Source: Gammaproteobacteria bacterium
GTDB taxonomy: Bacteria > Pseudomonadota > Gammaproteobacteria > Pseudomonadales > Pseudohongiellaceae
Length of the DNA stretch: 8,718 nt
Assembly (NCBI GenBank): GCA_016762975.1
Contig: JAESUV010000174.1
Location: 1-8,718 of the forward strand
Direction: 5' to 3'
Part shown: positions 1-5,809 of the stretch, piece by piece
Position numbering within the stretch: position 1 is the first letter of the stretch
Layout: each line of letters opens with the position of its first letter
Program-made: the position numbers and the translations under genes
The notes under the pieces: generated by a model
What the model saw: the letters and a program-made list of their open reading frames with translations, nothing else
What the model was told of the DNA's origin: nothing
Database searches by the model: none

Positions 1-707
1 TCTATTTAGGTTTCTATAACGGTACCTTTCTCTCTGTGTCGCATCTCACCAATGCACTTAAGCAGGGGCCATCTCTGTTCTTGAGCGATCTGCCGCTATT
101 GTTAATCGTTGTCTTCACGATCATTACCACACTGTTCTGGGGTAGGGTGTTTTGTTCTTCGTTGTGTCCGTTCGGGGCCTTGCAGGATTTTATTACTCGC
201 ATTATGCCGAAGAAATGGCAGATTGCAGTGCCTCAGGCGATTCATGATAAGGCGCTCTACATTAAATACGCTATCCTTGCGCTGTTGGTGGTGACGTCCT
301 TGACGTTCAGCGACCTGAGCCTGTTTCAATACTTCGAGCCTTTCGGTACCCTATTTTATATCAGTCGGTCTGTGGTGTTATGGGCCATACTGGCAGCATT
401 CTTATTGGCTTCGATGTTCATAAGCCGATTCTATTGCCGCTATGCCTGCCCGCTAGGTGCTGCTCTCGGCGTCACTTCCTTTCTCTCCCCGTTTCGCATT
501 AGCCGCGTTCAGCAGTGTGAAGTGTGCAAGGTCTGTGAGAAGAATTGTCCGACTGGCGCGATTCGCGGTGCTGAGATCGACTTCAAGGAGTGCGTGCGTT
601 GTGATGTTTGCGAGAGCAAGCTAATAGCGAAGGCCGGAGTCTGCAAGCACACAGTAGAAGATGTGATGGCGCGTCATAAAACCTGGACGCCAGTCACAGT
701 TACTTAA
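1..707 (+). CDS. NosR-like membrane polyferredoxin, C-terminal part (5' end outside window)
   Basis: The reading frame is open to the left edge (first full codon at 3), so this is the C-terminal part of a larger membrane protein; a GTG at 36 is only an internal codon. Numbered from that GTG, hydrophobic segments lie near residues 18-36, 78-92 and 110-130. The NosR/NapH hallmark CxxxCP occurs twice (C40/C44 in FWGRVFCSSLCPFG and C134/C138 in RFYCRYACPLG). Two 4Fe-4S ferredoxin-type clusters follow: C161, C164, C167, C171-P and C186, C189, C192 with C203. In NosR these CxxxCP motifs and ferredoxin clusters sit after a periplasmic FMN-binding domain and membrane helices, and the protein passes electrons across the membrane. 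Such an FMN domain would lie upstream, out of view. No nosZ or other denitrification gene is visible, so a role in nitrous oxide reduction is not shown. It ends at TAA 705-707, convergent with the cytochrome/copper gene. Confidence 0.85.
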   Translation, partial: YLGFYNGTFLSVSHLTNALKQGPSLFLSDLPLLLIVVFTIITTLFWGRVFCSSLCPFGALQDFITRIMPKKWQIAVPQAIHDKALYIKYAILALLVVTSLTFSDLSLFQYFEPFGTLFYISRSVVLWAILAAFLLASMFISRFYCRYACPLGAALGVTSFLSPFRISRVQQCEVCKVCEKNCPTGAIRGAEIDFKECVRCDVCESKLIAKAGVCKHTVEDVMARHKTWTPVTVT

Positions 708-745
708 GTCCCCGTGCACAAAGAGCGCAAGCTTAAAACGTAAGC

Positions 746-784
746 AAAAAAAAGACCCACCGTTGTCTGGTGGGTCTTTTTTTT
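746..784. terminator. Bidirectional Rho-independent terminator
   Basis: A perfect 8-bp GC-rich stem, GACCCACC (754-761) and GGTGGGTC (769-776), encloses a 7-nt loop. It is preceded by eight A (746-753) and followed by eight T (777-784), so either strand gives a hairpin followed by a U tract. It lies 38 bases after the NosR-like stop and about 60 bases after the end of the convergent cytochrome/copper gene, so it can serve both. Confidence 0.93.
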
Positions 785-817
785 GGCAGGTCTACACCTG
801 AATTGCTATCTTATTTT

Positions 818-852
818 TAATCACTAATCACTAATCACTAATCACTAATCAC
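818..852. repeat. Five tandem copies of heptamer TAATCAC
   Basis: Five exact head-to-tail copies of TAATCAC begin at 818, 825, 832, 839 and 846. On the minus strand the unit reads GTGATTA, and the stop codon of the cytochrome/copper gene (845-847) lies inside it. Because seven is not a multiple of three and the unit contains TGA and TAG, the array gives stops in all three minus-strand frames. Two stops, TAG then TGA, follow each other in the gene's own frame. Confidence 0.95.
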
Positions 853-2233
853 TGTCTTCTGTTAACCAACTCAAGTCATCCTGACTCTGGTCTAGAAGGT
901 TTGCACGTTCGCGGCGAGTCTGCTCTTCTTTCTGCGCCGTCTCGAGAATATCGGCCGGTATGTCATCTCCTACGACGATGCCGCGCTTAGTAGTTGGTGC
1001 AAAGTAGATGCGAGCGTTTGCCATTTCATCGGTAGTCGCGGGACCGTATTCAACGGCTGCAGTAGAGTCTGGATTCCAGCGATTCTGTGTGGAGTTATCG
1101 AACCACCAGCTCATGTGCATGACGGAGCCGGCCGGCAGAAACTTGGGTTCCTGATACTCGTACAAGAACTGCCAGTTGAAGTCGTAGTCGGGTACCCATA
1201 GTAGGGTTTCTCTCTCTCCGTCGGGATACTCCACCTCGTAGCGCATCGCCTTGCCGCGGTAGTGCATGTGCGGACCCATGGAAAGCAGGTAAATATCTTC
1301 TTCGATCTCGTGTGTGTTGGTTACCTTGTAGTTGGGATCGCCCGGTGGGATGGTCCAGCCACTATGCGGCAATAGATTGGTTTCCACCACGTGATCGATA
1401 ACAGTGCCATCTTCATAGAAGACGAATCCGGCGCGAGTCATGTCAATTACTGCTGTGCCTTCGCCCGGGTCTTTGTGGTAATGCATGTTCACCGTGATGA
1501 ATGGGTCTTCCGGCATGAGTACGCCCCAGCCTTCAGGATAGGTGAACGGGCCGCGACCGGGAACGCCAACACCCATGTGACTGGAAACGATATGATGCAC
1601 CCAAGGGCCGCCAGGAGCTAACTCGGCCTTGGACACCCACTTAGGCTCTGTGTGTGCACCTTCGGGAACTGGCATCTGCACAGTGGGCTGCCAATCGAGC
1701 ACGTCATCTTTCACATACACTGGTTTTTCGAATTGCACGATTAAATCTGGATCGCCAATCCACCATCCATACTCGGGTAAGACAGTTCCGCCTGCCTCAG
1801 CAATTTGGCCTGCTTGGTCGGCTGCGTCGCTTGGGTTACCTTCCAGCGCACCGCCATCTACCCAAGCAACGAGCATTGCCAGCTCATTGTCTTCCATATA
1901 GCGCTCACCTTTGAACTCGCCGCGATGGCGTTCGTGAGCACCCCAAGGTGGCATGTATCCAGTTATCAGCGCGTTCTTGATCATCGGCGCCCAGAGCTTC
2001 GCCTGATCGTAATCCATTAGAGACATCGGTGCGGTTATGCCGCCAACCTTGGGGCCGTCTGGCTGGTGGCAGGCGACACAGTTTTTTTGGAACAAAGGAA
2101 GTGCATCGGCATAGAACGTGGGAGCCGAACCCTGTGCTGAAACTACCCCGGATAGCAGCAGTGAGCTAGCTCCAATTAATAGGGTTGACGCGGGCAGTGC
2201 TTTCAGGAATAGGGAGCGAGTGGTGAGTTTCAT
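845..2233 (-). CDS. Secreted cytochrome c / copper type II (PHM-like) monooxygenase fusion
   Basis: This 462-residue protein has a Sec signal peptide (cleavage likely after VSA at 31-33), a mono-haem cytochrome c domain and a copper type II ascorbate-dependent monooxygenase-like domain. Haem attaches at C52-V-A-C55-H56; M94 in GYMPPW is a plausible axial ligand. Compared with peptidylglycine hydroxylating monooxygenase, all copper ligands seem present: CuH from H213, H214 (WVHHI) and H251 (NMHYH); CuM from H322, H324 (PHMHYRG) and M404 (TDEM). The haem presumably supplies electrons to copper in place of ascorbate (inference); the substrate is unknown. The C-terminus is a charged tail of about 45 residues rich in E, D, R and Q. 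The ATG at 2233 has AGAAGAG six bases upstream. It is transcribed towards the shared terminator at 746-784. Bacterial homologues with this architecture are usually annotated only as cytochrome c or monooxygenase. Confidence 0.88.
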   Translation of the reverse strand: MKLTTRSLFLKALPASTLLIGASSLLLSGVVSAQGSAPTFYADALPLFQKNCVACHQPDGPKVGGITAPMSLMDYDQAKLWAPMIKNALITGYMPPWGAHERHRGEFKGERYMEDNELAMLVAWVDGGALEGNPSDAADQAGQIAEAGGTVLPEYGWWIGDPDLIVQFEKPVYVKDDVLDWQPTVQMPVPEGAHTEPKWVSKAELAPGGPWVHHIVSSHMGVGVPGRGPFTYPEGWGVLMPEDPFITVNMHYHKDPGEGTAVIDMTRAGFVFYEDGTVIDHVVETNLLPHSGWTIPPGDPNYKVTNTHEIEEDIYLLSMGPHMHYRGKAMRYEVEYPDGERETLLWVPDYDFNWQFLYEYQEPKFLPAGSVMHMSWWFDNSTQNRWNPDSTAAVEYGPATTDEMANARIYFAPTTKRGIVVGDDIPADILETAQKEEQTRRERANLLDQSQDDLSWLTEDSD

Positions 2234-2267
2234 GACGTGCTCTTCTTATTGAGTTGTTTTCCTCAGA

Positions 2268-2372
2268 CTAATCCCAAAACTCGGTAATGTCTAACCAATA
2301 GGGGTTTAGATCCCAGTTTATGGGGTAGGCGAGCAATCGATAATAACGATCAAGGCTATCGATATTACTCAT
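2268..2372 (-). CDS. Possible small ORF, aromatic-rich, 34 aa, unrecognised
   Basis: An ATG-started ORF of 34 codons ends at TAG 34 bases before the cytochrome/copper start, on the same strand. The peptide begins MSNIDSLDRYYRLL and ends WLDITEFWD. It holds three Trp, four Tyr and a Phe, with an acidic C-terminus, which looks more protein-like than most random frames. The frame is open for 11 codons upstream of the ATG (to a TAA) but has no other usual start there. Only a weak GGGT lies before the ATG. It could be a genuine short protein, a translated leader for the downstream gene, or the tail of a degraded gene. I do not recognise it. Confidence 0.3.
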   Translation of the reverse strand: MSNIDSLDRYYRLLAYPINWDLNPYWLDITEFWD

Positions 2373-2430
2373 TTTACCCGTAGATAGGGCTTGGATAAGA
2401 TGCGCTTATTGTGAAGCACACGCCTTAGTT

Positions 2431-2461
2431 CGGCCTCTCAGTAGTAGTGGGAGCTAGGCCG
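2431..2461. repeat. Inverted repeat CGGCCT...AGGCCG
   Basis: Arms CGGCCT (2431-2436) and AGGCCG (2456-2461) are perfectly complementary. An inner CTC (2437-2439) could pair with GAG (2451-2453) across a 2-nt bulge. There is no U tract on either side, so it is a weak terminator candidate for the upstream oxidase gene, or simply a hairpin. Confidence 0.4.
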
Positions 2462-2580
2462 TAATTGTTTGTAAGCAATCTCCATAGGTGCTTATTTAGT
2501 GCCATCACTGCGGCGGTGAAGCGCACACTGGCTCCTTTAATTAGAATGGCAGGCAGCGAGCATCGCCGTTTTTTTTGGTT

Positions 2581-2610
2581 GAGAGTTATAGAGAGTTATA
2601 GAGGGTTTTA
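2581..2610. repeat. Decamer direct repeat GAGAGTTATA
   Basis: Two exact copies of GAGAGTTATA (2581-2590, 2591-2600) are followed by a diverged third, GAGGGTTTTA (2601-2610). It lies about 40 bases downstream of the oxidase stop codon and has no known function. Confidence 0.7.
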
Positions 2611-2647
2611 CAGGGCTAGAACAGTAGCGACGAAAATCTTAGCGCAA

Positions 2648-3772
2648 CTAGCGCGACCAAGGATCATCCATCGCGTCAAAGAATTCAGCATGCCCGGCGA
2701 TGATGCGAGCGGTGTCTTCTGGGTCTGGTGTTGTGGTCCAATCATTTCGCTTAAACGTGCCTCCTAATAGAATGCCATCTTCGCGTGGGAACATATAGAG
2801 ACCGCCATTGCCTACTGTCATGTAGTCGATCTCTTCTTGTGGCAGTAAGAAGCTAAGTTGTCCCTTGATCGGCATGAGCTCATCGTCGGGAAATATATTG
2901 CGCGAGCCTAGCCCTGTGCAATTGATGAGCACTGGCTCCGAAAGGCTTAGGGCATCGTCCTGTCCCTTAAACTCTCTTATCACGATCTCGCCACCTGCGG
3001 CATAGAAGTCTTGCATCATGGCGGGAAGGTAGATCGCCGGTTCGATCAACATGGTGTCGTAGTGGCGAACATAGTCGGCGGCGAACGGGTGTTGATTCGC
3101 TGACAAATTCTTAAGCTCGGGATACATGTCCGCATAGCGATCATTGAAGTTGTCAGCTGTGGGCGGTTGGTTTGCTATTGAATAGTTGCTAATCCAACGA
3201 ACGCCGTAGCGGGGGCCTGCAAGGTTTTGAAAATAGCGGTAAGCATGACGCATAGCCGCTTCAAACTGTGCTGTAAATTGTGGAGTTACCTTGTCATCGT
3301 CGTAGACTGAAGTAGGAGACCACTGGCCGCCTGCGATATTTGATGTGGTGTTGGGTGGCAAGTCCCGCGCGTAGATAGTCACAATCCAGCCGCGATCTTG
3401 CAATAGCCTAGCGGCTGCAAGACCCACAGCGCCTGCGCCGAGAACCGCACAGCGGCGGTGCGCGCTCTGTTCGGCTAATTCCATAGCGAGATAGGATGTT
3501 CCTCCGGACAGTGTAATGCCGCCACCGCCATGACCGTAGTTGTGTATCACCGTCTTGTCGCCGAATGACTCTGCTTCTAGGCGGAAACCCGAGGGACGAA
3601 AGGGGCGTGAACCAGCAATAGTTCTAATCACCCGGTCGGGCGACACGATGACCCTGCGCAGCGGCAGTCCAGAGGGTGTAAAATTGCGGGCAGAGGTTCT
3701 CGGGCCACTGCTACAGGCTGACGCGAAAGGCGCTAGTGCCATGCCCTGAAGGAGTGCGCGTCTGCTAGTCAT
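2648..3772 (-). CDS. Tat-exported FAD-dependent oxidase, D-amino-acid oxidase family, segment order permuted
   Basis: The chosen ATG (3772) has GGAA six bases upstream and puts a Tat leader at the N-terminus (TSRRALLQG, then a hydrophobic stretch). ASAC, Cys20, may be a weak lipobox. A frame-open ATG at 3820 lacks a ribosome site and falls within the putative promoter. From 3772 the protein has 374 residues. Family motifs: RPFRPSG (56-62, with a likely substrate-carboxylate Arg) and HNYGHGGGG (77-85), then the FAD-binding GxGxxG (112-117, GAGAVG), TTSNIAGG (142-149), NCTGLGSR (284-291), IKGQ and GGTF (337-340). In ordinary D-amino-acid oxidases the Rossmann motif is N-terminal, and the RPxRP and HNYGHGG blocks are C-terminal; here they come first. 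The protein ends soon after GGTF, where those blocks would normally begin. It probably oxidises a D-amino acid or related amine in the periplasm; the substrate is unknown. Confidence 0.85.
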   Translation of the reverse strand: MTSRRALLQGMALAPFASACSSGPRTSARNFTPSGLPLRRVIVSPDRVIRTIAGSRPFRPSGFRLEAESFGDKTVIHNYGHGGGGITLSGGTSYLAMELAEQSAHRRCAVLGAGAVGLAAARLLQDRGWIVTIYARDLPPNTTSNIAGGQWSPTSVYDDDKVTPQFTAQFEAAMRHAYRYFQNLAGPRYGVRWISNYSIANQPPTADNFNDRYADMYPELKNLSANQHPFAADYVRHYDTMLIEPAIYLPAMMQDFYAAGGEIVIREFKGQDDALSLSEPVLINCTGLGSRNIFPDDELMPIKGQLSFLLPQEEIDYMTVGNGGLYMFPREDGILLGGTFKRNDWTTTPDPEDTARIIAGHAEFFDAMDDPWSR

Positions 3773-3805
3773 CACCGTTTCCGTTTGCTGAGTCGATTGC
3801 ATCTG

Positions 3806-3834
3806 AGCATAGCGCAGCATCGGGGATAAGTTAA
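3806..3834 (-). promoter_or_regulatory. Candidate sigma70 promoter of the FAD oxidase gene
   Basis: On the minus strand, TTAACT (3834-3829) and TATGCT (3811-3806) are separated by exactly 17 bases, each matching four of six consensus bases. The predicted transcript would start near 3799, downstream of the ATG at 3820 and upstream of the preferred ATG at 3772. This agrees with the start choice but is only a consensus match. Confidence 0.35.
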
Positions 3835-3865
3835 ATTTCTTATTGTTACGATAGACCTAAAAGAA

Positions 3866-3902
3866 GAAAGCGCTAGATCAATGAGGTTGATCTAGCGCTT
3901 TC
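3866..3902 (-). terminator. Perfect 16-bp hairpin terminator of the esterase gene
   Basis: GAAAGCGCTAGATCAA (3866-3881) and its exact reverse complement (3887-3902) flank a 5-nt loop. Read on the minus strand, the stem is followed by TTCTTTT, a U-rich tail. The hairpin begins 40 bases after the esterase stop codon and insulates it from the FAD oxidase gene. Confidence 0.88.
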
Positions 3903-3941
3903 AGTATTTGCCTGTGCGGTTACCCGCGAGGATCATCGAGT

Positions 3942-4826
3942 CTAGTCGGAAAAGCTACCATAGCTCTTGGGGTGAGCTAACAGCCATTCTACGACCTGTT
4001 CCGCGAACGTGTCTGAGAAAGAAGGTACGTGTGAACCTTCAGCGATGGTCCATAGCTCGCTAGAACCGCCGGCCTTGCATCCCCGATTGAATACCATCAC
4101 TGACGATTCGTGCCCGTCTAGGTCGGCTACTAGGTCACGCAGTTCGCGTTCGGCGGCTTGTGCCTCACAACCGTTATACCCGGCCCACTGAGTAACCGTG
4201 TCTTTTGCGCTAGGGTAGGAGTTACCAGCAATGTCGGAGCCTTCGTAGGCGATTGTGCCGTCACCGGTACCATGAATCTGTAGTATGTGGACTGGATTTT
4301 CCGGAGCAGAACGCATGTCTATATGGCTAGCGCCGGCAAGACTTGCTACCGCGGCGATTGTTTCTGAGTGGTCATAGGCGGCGCGGTAAGACATGAAGCC
4401 GCCGTTCGAATGACCTATCAAGTAAACGCGATTTGGGTCTACATTGAAGTCAGCTTTTATTTCATTGATGATGCTAAGCACGTAGGCAGAGTCATCAACG
4501 TCGGATTGATAAAAGTTGCAGCAGGCGGAGGACGCATTCCAGAAGCGATTCTCGTCGCCTCCTGCTTCCTTGTCTCCATCAGGCGAGACTAACAGAAAGC
4601 CGTAGGTGTCGGCGATTGCGCTGAAGCCCATGTAGCTGTCCTGGCCTGCACCGGTTGAGGTGTAGCCGTGCAATAGAACAATTAGCGGTGCGGGTGTGCC
4701 AGCGTCATAGTTGGCAGGCACTGTTACGGGCAGTTCGCCGCGGCCTAGGTCAATGGATTGCGCGCCCACACTTGCTGAAAATAAAACAAGAGCAGTGGCT
4801 GCCAGGAGGGTTCGTAATTTTTGCAT
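3942..4826 (-). CDS. Secreted alpha/beta-hydrolase, PHB depolymerase/LpqC-type esterase
   Basis: This 294-residue protein has a Sec signal peptide (cleavage likely after VGA, residue 22). It matches the family of secreted esterases that includes poly(3-hydroxybutyrate) depolymerases, LpqC and feruloyl/acetylxylan esterases (COG3509). The oxyanion region is LLHGYTSTG (51-59). The nucleophile is S140 in the elbow GHSNGG (138-143), the likely acid is D189 in HGTGD, and the likely base is H266 in EGSHVPS. SACCNFY (100-106) and C220/C250 could form disulfides, as expected for an exported enzyme. The ATG at 4826 follows AGG by nine bases. There is no substrate-binding or lipase box extension, so the natural ester (storage polymer oligomer, phenolic ester or other) cannot be told from sequence. 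The gene has its own terminator at 3866-3902, and its upstream region carries three TGGTTTT-type repeats. Confidence 0.88.
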   Translation of the reverse strand: MQKLRTLLAATALVLFSASVGAQSIDLGRGELPVTVPANYDAGTPAPLIVLLHGYTSTGAGQDSYMGFSAIADTYGFLLVSPDGDKEAGGDENRFWNASSACCNFYQSDVDDSAYVLSIINEIKADFNVDPNRVYLIGHSNGGFMSYRAAYDHSETIAAVASLAGASHIDMRSAPENPVHILQIHGTGDGTIAYEGSDIAGNSYPSAKDTVTQWAGYNGCEAQAAERELRDLVADLDGHESSVMVFNRGCKAGGSSELWTIAEGSHVPSFSDTFAEQVVEWLLAHPKSYGSFSD

Positions 4827-4838
4827 GGTGGTTACCTG

Positions 4839-4875
4839 TGGTTTTAAATTTGGTTTTTAAATATGGTTTTGAATT
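4839..4875. repeat. Three imperfect TGGTTTT(T/G)AA repeats upstream of the esterase
   Basis: TGGTTTTAAA (4839), TGGTTTTTAAA (4851) and TGGTTTTGAAT (4864) recur with 12- and 13-base spacing. They fall in the untranslated region or promoter of the esterase gene, starting 12 bases before its ATG. They may be an AT-rich upstream element or a regulator site; the low sequence complexity makes chance duplication equally possible. Confidence 0.55.
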
Positions 4876-4902
4876 TTAGAATTCGAATCAATGGTAAAAG
4901 GC

Positions 4903-5623
4903 TTAAAGCGTAAGAATTATCTTGCCTGTAGTCTTGCGACCCTCCAAGGCCTGATGCGCCTCTTGTGCCTGGGCTAGTGAGTAAAAATGTTCGAGTCGCA
5001 ATTCTAGTTTCCTTCGTCAATCCATTTGAAGACATCGCCGCTACGCCATTCGAGGCTCTTTCGGTCGGCGGTGTAGTCGAATAAAGTCGGTCGGGTTAGA
5101 AACAGCGAGCCCTTAGGGCCTAGTGTCGCTGGATTGAATTGTGTTACCGGCCCGCTCGCGTTACCGTAAAGTACCATGTAGCCGAACCGCTGCAAACATT
5201 CGATGCTCTTGTCGAACGTAGTTTTTCCTACAGAATCGGAGACGACAGTCACACTCGTGCCATCGGTAATGTGCTTTACTTCCGCCTCAAAATCGGTCTC
5301 AGAGTAGAGAATGACCTCATCTGCACCAGCTACAAGAGCAAGCTCCGCTTTCTCTTGTGTCGATACCGTGCCTATAACAGCGGCACCGGCATTCTTCGCC
5401 ATCTGGATCAGAAGCAGACCCACGCCGCCCACTGCAGCATGAATCAGGCAGTTATCACCCTTCTTGATAGGGTAGAGGCCAGAGCTTGGTATGTGCCTAA
5501 CTAGTTTATGCCGGCCGCTTCCACCTTGATCAATACTTCCATGCTAGCCGGTTGTGGCTGCTCCACGTCATCAAAGCTCATAACTTCTGGGCCACCTTGC
5601 TGTGTAATTCTAACCGCTTTCAT
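4903..5623 (-). pseudogene. Broken NAD(P)H:quinone oxidoreductase (zinc-independent MDR family)
   Basis: The original start is ATG 5623, with AAGAGAG upstream. The N-terminus (MKAVRITQQGGPEVMSF ... VEAAGIN) and the nucleotide-binding motif AAVGGVGLLLIQMAK are typical of quinone oxidoreductase (Qor-like). Four lesions are visible: (1) TAG at 5501-5503 where the family has the Phe of GINFID; (2) a one-base loss near 5484-5486, between TYQ and SGLYPIK; (3) an in-frame deletion of roughly 90 codons at about 5460-5465, joining SGLYPIK directly to KGDNCLIHAA; (4) a one-base loss near 5002-5008, after WIDEGN, so that the true C-terminus (LRLEHFYSLAQ ... GRKTTGKIILTL, TAA at 4903-4905) is in another frame. 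The longest surviving ORF (5004-5432) keeps only the cofactor-binding half. With the deletion removing much of the catalytic domain, the product cannot be functional. Confidence 0.93.
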
Positions 5624-5644
5624 GGATTGACTCTCTTGCAGGAA

Positions 5645-5679
5645 AAAGAGACTTTATCGCAGATATATTGCGTGCTGAC
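5645..5679 (-). promoter_or_regulatory. Weak candidate promoter of the quinone oxidoreductase pseudogene
   Basis: On the minus strand, CTGTCA and GATAAA are 17 bases apart in the divergent intergenic region (5624-5809), each matching four of six consensus bases. A T-rich stretch lies between it and the old start codon. I found no comparable pair for the divergent PQQ-dehydrogenase-like gene. Confidence 0.25.
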
Positions 5680-5809
5680 AGTTTCTGTGTTTCAGCCGTC
5701 GTAACTAGCGACTGGACGGGTGTTAGCTGCAGGTCTATTCTGTGGGTCACAAAGCAGTAGCGCTTACGAAAAACCAAGAACTTAAAACACAAGAACAATA
5801 GGATTGGCT

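Larger units (their letters stand above)
2234..2647. other. 414-base gap between the oxidase gene and the cytochrome/copper gene
   Basis: No long ORF on either strand looks real here. It contains the 34-codon ORF (2268-2372), a 26-codon minus ORF (2425-2505, beginning MALNKHLWRL, no recognised similarity, AAAGGAG about 30 bases upstream), the inverted repeat at 2431-2461, an A8/T8 run near 2570-2577 and the decamer repeat at 2581-2610. It should carry the promoter of the cytochrome/copper gene, but I see no convincing -35/-10 pair. It may also hold gene remnants. Confidence 0.5.

Noticed and set aside
2335..2367. Two ATCGAT palindromes 22 bases apart, considered as an operator
   Set aside because: They fall inside the small ORF, are only 6 bp, and the flanks do not match as a symmetric site.
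2465..2767. 100-codon plus-strand ORF in the intergenic region and antisense to the FAD oxidase end
   Set aside because: It overlaps the well-supported oxidase C-terminus, has no family-like motifs and has no ribosome site.
4844..5035. 63-codon minus-strand ORF
   Set aside because: It is an out-of-frame reading of the quinone oxidoreductase C-terminus; the true C-terminal residues are in another frame ending at 4903.
5501..5503. TAG codon considered as a possible amber recoding site
   Set aside because: The same gene also has two frameshifts and a large deletion, so decay explains it better.
5139..5504. 121-codon plus-strand ORF
   Set aside because: It is antisense to the quinone oxidoreductase pseudogene, whose other strand shows clear family motifs; it has no recognisable product.
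5610..5798. 62-codon minus-strand ORF in the divergent intergenic region
   Set aside because: It overlaps the start of the pseudogene in another frame, and its sequence shows no domain or start signal.
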